From: Pieris napi
Taxonomy: Eukaryota; Arthropoda; Insecta; Lepidoptera; Pieridae
Direction of reading: 5' to 3'
NCBI RefSeq assembly: GCF_905475465.1
Contig: NC_062257.1
Location: 7,316,001 to 7,380,000, forward strand
DNA length: 64,000 bases
Shown here piece by piece: positions 10,364-20,823 of the stretch; the stretch's first letter is position 1, and the number at the start of each line of letters is the position of its first letter. A model generated the notes under the pieces. The model searched no databases, was not told the origin of the DNA, and was given only the letters and a program-made list of their open reading frames with translations. A program made the position numbers and the translations under genes.

Positions 10364-13300
10364 TTTTTTTTTTTTTTTTTTGTTTATGTAATAGGAGGCA
10401 AACGGGCAGGAGGCTCACCTGATGTTAAGTGATACCGCCGCCCATGGACACTCACAATGCCAGAAGGCTCGCAAGTGCGTTGCCGGCCTTTCAGGAATTG
10501 GTACGCTCTTTTCTTGAAGGACCCTAAGTCGAATTGGTTCGGAAATACTTCTGTGGGCAGCTGGTTCCACATAGTGGTGGTGCGCGGCAAAAACTGCCTT
10601 AGAAAACGCTCTGTTGTGGAACGACGGACGTCGAGGTGATACGGATGGTATTTTGTATTTTGCTTTGACGTCCGATGATGAAACTCAGCTGCAGGTATTA
10701 GACCGAACAACTCCTCTGAACACTCTCCATGGTAAATACGGTAGAAGATGCAGAGAGATCCCACATCTCTACGCAACGCCAAGGGATCAAGCCGCACTGA
10801 AAGTGACTGGTCGTCGACGATTCGAACCGCTCTTCGTTGAATACGGTCAAGTGGAAGGAGCTGGTACTGGGGAGCTCCCGCCCAGAGGTGAGAGCAGTAC
10901 TCCATATGGGGCCGAATTTGAGCTTTATATAGTTGCAAGCGGTGGCCCGGAGTGAAGTACCGTCTCGCCTTGCTGAGCACACCAAGCTTTTTGGAAGCTA
11001 ATTTAGCCTTTCCTTCCAGATGACCGCGAAACTGAACGTTATTCGATATGTCAACGCCCAGTATTCCGATGCTAGCTGAGGCTTTAAGGAGAGTGTCTTC
11101 AAAGAGGGGAGTAGCGACAAAGGGAGTTTTTTTAGCGGAAAACGCGCATACTTGTGTCTTCTTGGGGTTAAATTGGACTAGATTTAGTCTACCCCAGTCC
11201 GAGACTCCACGTAGAAGAGTTTCGACTTCAGACACAAGTTTGTTCCGGTACTCATCGACAACAGCCCGAGAAATACCTGCCCGGCCAGTGTAAAAAGTAT
11301 CCCCAGTGCTGTCGTCCGCATAGCAATGAATGTTGCTAATCTGCAACATATCATTGATATGCAGAATAAACAGGGTCGGGGATAGGACACAGCCTTGTGG
11401 GACACCAGCATTCACAGGTTTCAGGTCGGAGCATGCTCCGTCGATGACGACTTTGATGCTCCAATCAGCGAGAAAGCTGGAAATCCAGTTGCATAATTTC
11501 TCAGGGAGCCCGTAGGCTGGAAGCTTCGAGAGCAGTGCTCTGTGCCACACCCGATCGAAGGCTTTCGCTATGTCCAAACTTACCGCCAGCGCCTCCCCCT
11601 TGGACTCAATTGCCTCTGCCCACCTATGTGTAAGGTATACAAGGAGGTCACCAGCTGAGCGACCACGACGAAAGCCGTACTGAGAATCGCTAATCAGCTG
11701 GTGGCCCTCTAGATACCTCAGGAGCTGGCTGTTAATAATGGTTTCCATTATTTTGGAGAACAAGGAGGTTATTATAGCTATTGGGCGATAGTTGGACGGA
11801 TCAGAGCGATCGCCTTTTTTAGGGATCGGATGTATCGAAGCGATCTTCCAGCACTTCGGAACAGTGCCGAGCGTGTAAAGGTACCGGAAAAGGCGCGTTA
11901 GGACCGGAGCCAACTCAGGAGCACAAGTACGCAGCACAATTGGAGGGATGCCATCGGGTCCGCTCGACTTATGGATGTCCAAGGAAGACAAAGCTTTACG
12001 GATACCACGTTGCCGGAATATAACTTCGGGCATCGTAGTATCACACCGCAATAATGTCGGTGGTTCCTTCCCTTGATCATCCAAAGTGGAGTTCGACGCA
12101 AAGAGACAGCCTAGAAGATCGGCCTTCTCTTTCGCGGTATGGGCCAGTGAGTCATCCTCCCTATGCAGTGGTGGAATTGAGGGCAGACAGAAATTCCCTT
12201 GGACAGCTTTGGCAAGAGACCAGAAGGCTCGAGTTCCCGAAGGGAGGTGATCCAATTTCTTACCAAATCTGGCAATGTGCTCTGACTTTGCTTTAGCGAT
12301 TTCTCGCTTGAAGGACCTGGAGGCTGAATTGTATGCTTTTTTACGTTCGCCGATAGTCACATCACAGGATGTCACCGCTTCTGCCCAGGCTTTAAAGCAT
12401 TCACGCTTACGGCGCAAAGCTGCTTTGCAAGAACGCCTAAACCAAGGCTGGGACTTGCCACCGACCGGAACCGCAGAGAATGGAATAAAGAGTTCCATAC
12501 CCTGCAGGACCACCTCGGCGACAGAGTCAGCGACGGCATCTGGAGTACTCGACGAAAAGCAAATGGGCCCCCAAGGGTAGGACGCAAAAAAAGACCGCAT
12601 CCCATCCCAATCTGCTGACTTATAGTGCCACACGCGGCGACAGCCAGTGAAGCTAGGCCGAAGAGGGCGCGTGAACGACACAATGCTCCGGACCACACAA
12701 TGATCTGATGAACCCAATGGCGGTTCAACAGAGACTTGGTAGTTCTCCGGATGTGAAGTCAGCAGAAGGTCCAACAAAGAGGGTTTATGACCATCCACAT
12801 CTGGTATTCGCGTAATCGCAGGGACCATTTGCGTCAAGTCGTAAGCCAAAGCAAAGTCGTGAAAGGATCTTCCCGCATGATCGGTGGTTTCTGAGCCGAG
12901 CCAATCGGCATGGTGGGCGTTAAAATCGCCAAGTATCACGATTTCAGCGGTAGGAACCCTTTCGAGCAGGGAATCTGTAGCCATTTGGATGTGCTCAATG
13001 AGTCGGTCAGTTTCGGTATCTCCGCTATGGGACCTATACAGGCATGCGTAGAATCGCGGATGGTCATCGCAGTCTACGCGCAGCCAGAGGTTAGATAGGT
13101 CCCTTCCTTCAAGCGTCCCGAGGCGACGAGAACAGATATCCTCTCTGACGTACACGCAAACTCCCGCCCGCGGCACAAATGAATGTTCCAATTTGTACCC
13201 CGGGTAGGAGAGGTAGGAAGTATCAGCCGGGGGGGATATCTGAGTCTCGGTAAGAAAGAGCAAGGCCGGCTTCGCAGTCTCTAAGTGGTAGTGGACAGCG

Positions 13301-13760
13301 TTGATGTTGGAATTGAGCCCCCTAACATTTGTGAAGTCCACGGCGAGTGTGGACGGGGGTGCCTTTGTTAAATTGCTCCGTTTGCCCCGAGAACGATTAA
13401 TGTTTTTACCGAGCGCAGAATTGCCCCCCCCCAGAATACGAAGGGCAGCCTGTGCGTCCACCACCGGGCGCAGAGTGTCCCGGTGTTGGACGCCCAGAGG
13501 GGGATTCTCCACCGCGAGCGCGTGTGGTACCCCCCTGGGGTAGATTCTCTTTTTTCTGCACCTTCATATTTCATGGGGGGGGGGGGGGGGGAATGGGCTC
13601 CGGGAGTCTCTCTCACCGCACGAAACGCGAGTACAATAAGGTGAACTTATTGCATCACTTCACGCCGGTTTTCTGAGAGACAGTGGTACTGCCCCGGTCG
13701 TGCCTGCCCATTTGGCTGAAGCCCGAAGGCAACAGCATGGCACTCCCACTAGGAAAAATC
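10364..13760 (-). mobile_element. Element A: near-full-length single-ORF non-LTR retrotransposon
   Basis: Minus strand. The A-tail is the T run at 10364-10381, immediately after the ORF stop, so there is almost no 3' UTR. The 5' leader (13513-13760) shares 'gggagtg.catgctg', 'cgaccggggcagtaccac' and 'ggcgtgaagtg' with the leader of element B (30570-34041), marking it as a genuine element 5' region. Its first bases abut 'gaggtagcacaagacaggga' (13757-13800, minus), which looks like an RTE-type C-terminal scrap. At 13575-13591 a 17-nt G run (C run on the coding strand) directly precedes an ATG. Confidence 0.8.
10384..13512 (-). CDS. Endonuclease-reverse transcriptase of element A (Jockey superfamily, CR1/L2-like)
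   Basis: The single pol-type protein of a non-LTR retrotransposon; it nicks DNA and copies its RNA by target-primed reverse transcription. The open frame is 1042 codons. An apurinic-type endonuclease occupies about residues 60-280, with GDFNAHH (195-201) and SSDH (268-271). The RT spans about 510-760, with SLDIAKAFD (645-653), GVPQGCVLSP (703-712) and YADD (731-734). The C-terminal tail ends just before the A-tail. The frame opens at a GTG, and the first in-frame ATG is only at residue 177, inside the endonuclease. An upstream ATG after a C17 run (near 13574) is in another frame, so this copy may carry a 5' frameshift. Catalytic motifs are otherwise intact. Clade assignment is tentative. Confidence 0.85.
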   Translation of the reverse strand: MENPPLGVQHRDTLRPVVDAQAALRILGGGNSALGKNINRSRGKRSNLTKAPPSTLAVDFTNVRGLNSNINAVHYHLETAKPALLFLTETQISPPADTSYLSYPGYKLEHSFVPRAGVCVYVREDICSRRLGTLEGRDLSNLWLRVDCDDHPRFYACLYRSHSGDTETDRLIEHIQMATDSLLERVPTAEIVILGDFNAHHADWLGSETTDHAGRSFHDFALAYDLTQMVPAITRIPDVDGHKPSLLDLLLTSHPENYQVSVEPPLGSSDHCVVRSIVSFTRPLRPSFTGCRRVWHYKSADWDGMRSFFASYPWGPICFSSSTPDAVADSVAEVVLQGMELFIPFSAVPVGGKSQPWFRRSCKAALRRKRECFKAWAEAVTSCDVTIGERKKAYNSASRSFKREIAKAKSEHIARFGKKLDHLPSGTRAFWSLAKAVQGNFCLPSIPPLHREDDSLAHTAKEKADLLGCLFASNSTLDDQGKEPPTLLRCDTTMPEVIFRQRGIRKALSSLDIHKSSGPDGIPPIVLRTCAPELAPVLTRLFRYLYTLGTVPKCWKIASIHPIPKKGDRSDPSNYRPIAIITSLFSKIMETIINSQLLRYLEGHQLISDSQYGFRRGRSAGDLLVYLTHRWAEAIESKGEALAVSLDIAKAFDRVWHRALLSKLPAYGLPEKLCNWISSFLADWSIKVVIDGACSDLKPVNAGVPQGCVLSPTLFILHINDMLQISNIHCYADDSTGDTFYTGRAGISRAVVDEYRNKLVSEVETLLRGVSDWGRLNLVQFNPKKTQVCAFSAKKTPFVATPLFEDTLLKASASIGILGVDISNNVQFRGHLEGKAKLASKKLGVLSKARRYFTPGHRLQLYKAQIRPHMEYCSHLWAGAPQYQLLPLDRIQRRAVRIVDDQSLSVRLDPLALRRDVGSLCIFYRIYHGECSEELFGLIPAAEFHHRTSKQNTKYHPYHLDVRRSTTERFLRQFLPRTTTMWNQLPTEVFPNQFDLGSFKKRAYQFLKGRQRTCEPSGIVSVHGRRYHLTSGEPPARLPPIT

Positions 13761-14648
13761 TTCCAGCGCTCCCTGTCTTGTGCTACCTCCCCCCAATTGT
13801 CTTTATTTAGTTAAATCCAATTACAGCTTAGATAAACGTTCTCTTAAATGTGTACCAGAAATAATTACACCAATTATATCTGTAAACTGGATATCAGAAG
13901 TCCTCATCGGATACCTTAAACATCTAAATTTCGGCAGTATTTATGGTAATTTCATACTTTTAATACATAATTTGCATCTATATCTAGTATGTGAAATCCC
14001 TATTTATCCCTCGGAAAGTTGTATTGAAATATGTTTTGTTAGCGTGGTATTTATATCTAATCCGATTAACATCTATAACACTATTAGTAAACCATGCGTT
14101 TTACAAGATACTAGTGGCCTATACCGGCATCGCACGGCTGGATTTTAGTTTTATTTATTTTGGTAAAGAATATAGCCTATCTCAAGGAAACGAACGTATC
14201 CATACCAAGACGGTTACAAGTAAATAATCGTCATTCGACACTTTGTTACAAATCCTGAGTTGTTTTGGACATGTAATACGCAAAGATTCAGAATGTTTAG
14301 AAAAGGACGAGGGCCTCCATGACCTAATCAAAGAATTTTGAATCGCAGTTTTTATTGAGTTACATAAATGCCAATCTTTATAGTATAAGACACATATTTT
14401 ATATTTATTAATCAACAACAATTCGCTTTTAAATTTCATACGATAAACTTTTTCATTAAATGATTTTCGATGAAATATATGAATGTTTGATTTTCATGTC
14501 ATCAATGTTTTGTCAACATTTTGTTTTTTCTATTGATAGTGTCGTATTTCAACAAACGATCTCTAGAATAAAATTGTCGAAAAGATTTTTATATTGTTAT
14601 GCCAAAGAAATATAACTAATCTAACGTGTGTACATATGTATACACACG
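13761..14648. other. No gene recognised
   Basis: AT-rich sequence. The first 40 bp read, on the minus strand, like a retrotransposon C-terminal scrap (E-V-A-Q-D-R-E-R-W). An imperfect palindrome ACGTGTGT...ACACACGT lies at about 14625-14650, just before the next repeat. Confidence 0.4.
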
Positions 14649-14995
14649 TTTTTTTTATAGAACTAGAGGCAAACAGGCAAGAAGCTGATGTTAAAAGATA
14701 ATGCTGCATAGACTAACTCAATGCCATAGGGCTCGCGAGTGCGTAACCACCCTTATAAAAATTGGTACGGTCTTTTCTTGTAGGACCCTAAGTTATTGGT
14801 TCTGAAATACTTAGTTGTGGACGGACGTCGAGGTGATACGGGGGGTATTTCGTCTTTGTCTCGACCTCCGATTATAAAACTCAGCTGAAGGTATTAATCT
14901 GAACAACTCCTCTGCACACTCTCCATGATAATTGCGGTAGAAGATGCAGAATAATCCTACATCTCTACGCAACGTGAAGGGCTCAAGCCACTCTC
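14649..14995 (-). mobile_element. Decayed 3' fragment of the element A family
   Basis: Begins with a T run and 'atagaactagaggcaaacagg', then follows the element A 3' region in order ('gctcgcgagtgcgta', 'ggtacggtcttttcttgtagg', 'ggacgtcgaggtgatacgg', 'cacatctctacgcaacg'-like) with deletions. 5'-truncated and non-coding. Confidence 0.75.
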
Positions 14996-15544
14996 ACAAT
15001 TTGTTATCAACCACGCCGCGTCTCATTTAATCTTCGCGTCAAGCGCTCCTTCAGTAAAGAAGCGCAAAGATAATATAAATTTAAATTTTAAATTTAATAC
15101 AACATTTTATGAAGAAGGAAATTTATTTGCCGACTAAGATATTGCAGTTGCGTTTGTCAACTACTCTCATCAACAACTTTTATTGCATTCCTTTAAAAAT
15201 AAAAGATTTCCCGTTAAGAGAAAAAATGGCAAAAGTTTTCGAATTCAGCTCGGATTTAATTCTGATGAGGTCTTCCGATATTAACATAACAATAAGTGGA
15301 TTTATGGGGTCGCTCTGAAAATCGTATTATGAGGTTTTTGTGGTTTAAGATAAGACGTTTTATAATTATTACGGTTTTACGAAATACTTTCTTTCCTTTA
15401 CGAGGGCCTTATTACTTAATACCAAAATGTTGTATTTTCTTTTAAAAGAAATCGTTAACAAACGCAAAAGCGGCGGTTAAACAAGCATCTCAGGACTTGT
15501 GGGGATTGTGGCCAAATGTCTATCAAGTTCTGTATTAAAAATAA
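14996..15544. other. No feature recognised
   Basis: AT-rich non-coding sequence. Confidence 0.4.
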
Positions 15545-16016
15545 AAAAGTGCGTGCGTACAAAGTACACATGTCAGAAGTGAAACTTTTTTGGCAAACTA
15601 ATTTTTAAGTCTTTTTAATATTTATACGAATCTAAAACTTTCCGAGACTTAGAAGGAGGGGAAAAGGAAGATATGTTAGGTATTTAATGAATTTAGTTGT
15701 CATTATAATATTAAGTGTCGAAAATCAGTAGAAATAATAAATTTATTTCATCGAAAATGAAAACACGTGGCATTTTAATTTACAATTCGTCATTTGAGAT
15801 TTCAATAAATTATTTTGCATAAAATATAAAATACTAATATTTCATAAATTCTCTTTACGAAATTTTAATTTTAAAAATAGAATTTCTTTAAGGTAATTCG
15901 CCCTTTTCACTCTCTCTCAATCGCTCTCTCCCTTTTCCTTAAAAACGCTGCACATCTTCGTGACGTATCCGTAGAAATTTTACCTCGTGCGCCTAAAGAA
16001 GTTTCACTTCAAAATT
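15545..16016 (+). mobile_element. 470-bp non-autonomous DNA element, copy 2 (most complete)
   Basis: The left end reads AAAAAAGTGCGTGCGTACAA then 'agtacacatgtcagaagtga'; the right end reads 'gcgcctaaagaagtttcact'. AGAAGTGAAACTT and its reverse complement form short subterminal inverted repeats. The interior matches 25989-26408 nearly base for base over long stretches ('acttagaaggagggg', 'tttacaattcgtcatttgag', 'cgctgcacatcttcgtgacg'). No ORF; superfamily not identified. Confidence 0.75.
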
Positions 16017-16510
16017 TTTTTTTATGGAAGATCTCTAGATTGATGTTATTCGAGAAACGTATTTCCTTGCTCCGTCTGAGTTACTTGTGTGATGGAACAA
16101 AACGCTGTTGTGTTATATGTTTCCACGTTAGTGGTATAGAAACTGTGACAACAGCTGCCGATTTCAGCACCCGCACATTACTTTTGAGACCTGGATGTAT
16201 TCGTAAGAAGAATGTAAGTTTTTAATTTTAAGTAGTATTGAATTTTTTTAGTTTGAGGTATGGAAGTTAGTCTATATATTATAATTATTGCTTGACATCT
16301 TTGCTGTAAGTAAATATACTTTTCTTTAAAAACAAATTTGTTAGCAATCTCTGTCTGACACACGTTTTTTGTGTAAATAATAAATTTAAAATGCTGTCAT
16401 CTTTTCTAAGAAACAATTATTTATCTCTTTAATGACCTAACATATCTTAATATAGGTTTCTGGAAGATATTTATAAGCGATCATGTTATGATTGAGATTT
16501 TTTTTTTTTG
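16017..16510. other. No feature recognised
   Basis: AT-rich non-coding sequence. Confidence 0.4.
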
Positions 16511-16786
16511 ACGTGATAACGTCTTTAAAATCGTTTTAGTCGGGTGACATGTTCAGAAACTTGTGTCACACCAAAACCTCACGAGCGCGATCGCAGGTAT
16601 AACGAGAGAGAGACGGACCGATCTCCCGTCTCATCTCGAGCGCTGCCAGTCATTCCGTGAAACTTGTCACGCGGAATCCTCACGAGCGGAGGCTGGCATA
16701 GCGGCATACAAACGAATGGAGATTTGTTATCTTCATTAATTCCTTACTTCCCAAAAACTTATATCACCAATAAGACGTTATCACGT
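16511..16786. mobile_element. 276-bp TIR element with GC-rich core
   Basis: Terminal inverted repeats ACGTGATAACGTCTT (16511-16525) and AAGACGTTATCACGT (16772-16786) are perfect over 15 bp. The inside is markedly more GC-rich than the flanks (16560-16720: 'ctcacgagcgcgatcgcagg', 'acggaccgatctcccgtctc'). No transposase. A target duplication is obscured by the T run on the left. Confidence 0.75.
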
Positions 16787-17440
16787 AAACATCTCGATCG
16801 TAAACCTACTTTACAAACAACCAATATTTTTAAATATTATTCATGAGTTACAACATATTTGTAATTAAACATAAAATTCCAAGTTAAAAACCTCAACAAC
16901 AACAAATGTTTCCATTTGTAGGCACAACTCTGTTATTTGAATTGTGGCGAACATAGACAGATAAAACCTATTTTGAAGAACCTTTTTCGCAATTCAAAAA
17001 AAGAAGTACAACTCCCCAGCGGCACTATTTGATTACCTGTGGTCCGATCTGTCCGCAACTTAGTTATTCTTGGGGTACATTAAAATCACATTACTGCTAT
17101 GCTAACGACCTGTTCGAGTATATTAAAACGTTTAAAACGATCTCACGTAGTTCCTAACAGACTGCTTTCATGTTTAAATTCTAATTCTATTTAATAACGT
17201 AAAAAATACTGGTTTTTCATGGTGGTGTTCAATTTTTTAGTTTAAGGAAAACCACATGTAGGTGGGATTTTGAGAATTTTATTAAATAGAATATAAAAGC
17301 CCTTAAACAGTAGCGGTCTGTCCCGACTTCACACGGCTGGACATTTCCTATAAGGTTTGGTTAAAAATTTACCCTATGTTATTCTGGGATAATGTAGCAT
17401 TCTTAATGTGAAACTTATTTTAAAGTTGTACCATTATTTA
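16787..17440. other. No feature recognised
   Basis: AT-rich non-coding sequence up to the left breakpoint of the Gypsy element. Confidence 0.4.
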
Positions 17441-17458
17441 CAAAATTTGACTTATTAG

Positions 17459-18898
17459 TTGCATTTCGCACAAAACGCTGTTTTATTAGATTATAATGAA
17501 ATTAAAAAACAAACGGGTCGGGACCACTTGTTAGGCAGAATAATAAGGTATATACGTACGGAGTGGCCAACTGATTGTGAAATCAAGACATTACAACCTT
17601 ATTATAATCGTAAGCAGGAATTATATGAGGAACTGGGGTGCATCTTATGGGGACATAGGGTGGTAATTCCGGAGTCTTGTAGGGAAAAGGTACTTACAGT
17701 GTTACATGAGGCTCATATGGGGATCGTAAAAACCAAAGCTTTTGCGAGAAGCTATGTGTGGTGGCCAGGGATGGACGAGGCCATAGAAGCTATGTGCCGG
17801 GGGTGCGGGGTATGCGCAGCGGAGGCGGATATGCCACCGCGACATGCGCCGTGTCCTTGGCCATGGCCGGATAAGCCTTGGTCACGTATACACATGGACT
17901 TTTTAGGACCGATAGCAGGGAAACTTTTCCTCGTCATAGTAGATGCCAGAAGTAAGTGGATTGAGGTTAGCCAAGTGCCAAGTACAGCAGCGGGTTATAC
18001 GGTTAAAGTACTTAGTGACGTCTTCGCAAGATACGGTTTGCCTAAACAAATCGTCTCTGACAATGGGCCACCATATACAAGTCAGGAATTTGCACAATTT
18101 TTAAATAGTAACGGTATCGAGCACATTTTTTCAGCGCCATACCACCCGGCATCGAATGGGGCGGCAGAGAATGCAGTTCGTACTGTTAAAAGGGTAATTA
18201 AAAAAGCCATAAGAGAGAACAAAGACGTTACATTATCGTTAAATAGTTATTTACTATATTATAGGAACACGGAACATTGCACGACGGGCGAAACGCCAGC
18301 AGTGTTGATGGTAGGTCGTAGGCTGCGTACCAAGCTCGATGCACTCACACCGAGCCGAGAGGACGCGGTTAAAAAGGCACAAAGTCGCCAAAGGGACCAG
18401 GGGCCGAAGGGGACACGTCAGCTAGGCAAGGGGAAAGAGGTTTGGTTACGTCAAGGCGGGGGAAGAGAAAGATGGGTGCCGGGAACAGTAGAGGAAAGGA
18501 TAGGTATTACGGATTATAGGATAGTAGATGCTTTAGGCAGGGTAACACATAAACACATCGATCAACTAAAGAGACGGATACGGAGTTCATTGATCGGCCC
18601 TTCTATTCCGACACAGCCAAGTGGGCACGATGAAGCGCCAACCGCGGAGCCTGGAGAACCCAGTCCAAGCAATAGGTCAAGGGGCGATTCACCGAGAACC
18701 CCCGAGACGCCAGTGACGCCGATGACGCCCGCGACAGTTTCCGTTTCTCCTAACAGCGGTGGGCAGGATGAATTCTTTGAGAGTAGGGAGCACCAGAGCC
18801 CGGGTACCTTTCAGGCTTCAACACCTACCCCTGAACCGGTTCAACCTCGTTGTATTCGACAATGTCGATTAAACTATCCACCTAATTATAAGTTTTGA
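17459..18898 (+). pseudogene. Gypsy integrase (C-terminal part of pol), separated from RT
   Basis: The integrase inserts the element's DNA copy into the host genome. The frame opens without an ATG (TTG) and begins in the linker after RNase H, so it is a pol fragment rather than a separate gene. The zinc-binding region has H83, H86, C116 and C119. The DDE core has D147 (HMDFLGP), D201 (SDNGPPY) and E237 (NGAAEN), a D,D-35-E spacing. A C-terminal DNA-binding-like domain follows (about 325-380), then a Pro/Ser/Thr-rich tail. All catalytic residues are present, but RT is on the opposite strand downstream, so a full pol cannot be made. About 170 bp downstream, AAGGGTGGAGATTA serves as polypurine tract before the LTR. 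Confidence 0.85.
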
Positions 18899-19068
18899 TT
18901 TACTAGTAGTCATTTATAATTTACCTAAGTTTAGTAATAAGTATGGTGTTGGTTTATGTAATTGTTAGACAATAAGATAGGCTTACCTGTAATAAATCTA
19001 AGTAACTAATTAGTTAATGTAAGTTTATTTTTTTAGTAACAGTTGTGTCAAATAAGGGTGGAGATTAT

Positions 19069-19159
19069 GTAGTGTATGAGTGAAGCGCGTGTGTGCGTGC
19101 GCACACATTGAGATACCTAAATGTACCATTGTAGTGTGCTGTGCGTCAGTCACCAATAC
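19069..19159 (+). repeat. Partial 3' LTR of the Gypsy element
   Basis: Starts TGTAGTGTATGAG after a polypurine tract and runs to '...gcgtcagtcaccaata', where it switches to minus-strand RNase H coding sequence. Only about 90 of 131 bp are present. It is an inverted copy of 21645-21735 with one visible mismatch. Confidence 0.9.
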
Positions 19160-19640
19160 CACGAGCGCTTGCGTCACAAGTTAAGAACAATGGTTTATGC
19201 GGATCATAGTGGGCCAGTACGTCTGCGCTAATTAAAATATTCTTAATGTTTTTGAACGCTTTTTCGCACTCTCTATCCCAGTGCCACTCCGCGCCTGTTT
19301 TTAACAGGTTGTACAGTGGGGCGAGTGTAGCGCTCAAATTATTAATGAACTTGGCATAAAAATTAATTGTGCCTAAGAATGCCCTCAGATCCGTTACGTT
19401 ATTGGGACGGGGAATATTTATTATTCGCGTAATTTTCTCGGGATCGACTCTTATTCCATCTGCCGATATTAAGTATCCTAAATATTTTACCTCACTCATC
19501 ATAAATGAACATTTACTTTTCTTAAGCCTCATTCCATTATTTAATAAGCGTTGTAACACTCTTTCTAGAATTGCTAAATGTTCTTGTGTATTAGACGTTC
19601 CGATGATTACATCATCTAAAAATACCCGTGTTGGGAATAT
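19146..19640 (-). pseudogene. Gypsy RT thumb and RNase H start (frame-shifted piece of pol)
   Basis: Minus-strand continuation of the RT after a frameshift near 19620. It carries the F-x-D-D-type catalytic box, the connection region (about 19240-19500) and the start of RNase H with the TCDASARGIG motif. It stops where the sequence runs into LTR sequence (19146-19159). The RNase H remainder is missing. Together with 19612-20823 it makes one broken pol. Confidence 0.8.
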
Positions 19641-20823
19641 CGTTGAAAAGATTTGTCATTATCCGTTGAAAAATACCAGGGCTGGAGGATAACCCATATA
19701 CTAATCTTTTGTACTTATATAAACCCTTGTGTGTGTTGATGACTGTTAAGTTATCAGGGTCGTTGAGTTCAATTTGGTTGTAAGCCTGCGATAAATCAAT
19801 TTTTGAGAAAATCCTAGCACCGTTTAATCTCACCAATAGATCATCGATGCGCGGCAACGGGAACCTATCAACTACCAGAACCGGATTTAGTGTTACTTTA
19901 TAATCGGCACAGATACGGAGTTCATTGTCAGCCTTACGCACAAGAACGAGGGGAGTCGCCCAGTCCGCGCTCTCCACCGGCTCGATGACACCGGCGCGCA
20001 GCATGCCCTCCAGCTCGTCGTCGAGCCGCTCGCGCAGCGCGTAGGGCACCGGCCGCGCGCGGCAGAACACCGGCACCGCCCCCTCGCGCACCCGCAGCCT
20101 GGCTACCCCTCCCGTGAACCGGCCCAATCCCTCCGAAAACAACTCGCTATGCCTGGAAAGTAATTGTGACAAGTTATTCCCATTACTTGAAATTTTCTGC
20201 TCTAAACCAGCTGTTATAATATTTTGTTTATACATAGGTACTTTAATTGCCAATTCTGATAACCATTGACGGCCCAAAATCGAAGTCGTACCGCCATTGA
20301 TTATAAACAACTCCATATTTTTACTTTTGTCCCCCACACTAACTAATGGTTTTATTACACCTAACGGTTTAATTAAAGAACCATCAATAAATTTAAAAAC
20401 AAAATTAGTTTTTTCTATAGGTCTGTTCCAAAAGTATTTGTCGTATTTCTCCTTACTTATACAAGACACCAAGGACCCTGTATCAATTTCCATTGATAAC
20501 GACTTATTATCAATTATCACTACAACACTTACCGGCTTATAACTACTTAAACTTAGTTGATGTAGCTCCTCCACTTGCCAGTCCTCCTCGTCCGAGGTTG
20601 ATGGAGGTTCATCATCTCCCGACCACTCAGGAAAATCCATCCCCTCCGACGATGCTTCATGACGATGATCCATGGTTCGTACATGGGCTACCATGTTGCT
20701 GTGTATTCCTCCTCGCGATCCTCGTGGCCCCCCATTATTCAATGGGCACACACGACGTAAATGCCCGCGCTGCTTACATCTCCCGCAGATAAAGCGTCGG
20801 TAGCGACACTCATCGCTGCCGTG
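19612..20823 (-). pseudogene. Gypsy zinc knuckle, protease and RT (pol, N-terminal half)
   Basis: This frame follows the gag stop (TGA, 20824-20826) without a frame change. It holds the end of one CCHC knuckle and a second C-x2-C-x4-H-x4-C, an aspartic protease with D-T-G (EIDTGSLVS), and RT motifs (ADYKVTLN, FSKIDLSQAYNQI, LVYGLSSSPGIFQRIM). The frame breaks just before the RT catalytic box by an apparent 1-nt loss. Residues around 19970-20110 are encoded by a strikingly GC-rich patch in an otherwise AT-rich element. In a whole element this would be the pol part of gag-pol. Confidence 0.8.

Noticed and set aside
16664..16846. 60-codon frame as a small gene
   Set aside because: It lies mostly within the TIR element 16511-16786 and shows no family resemblance.
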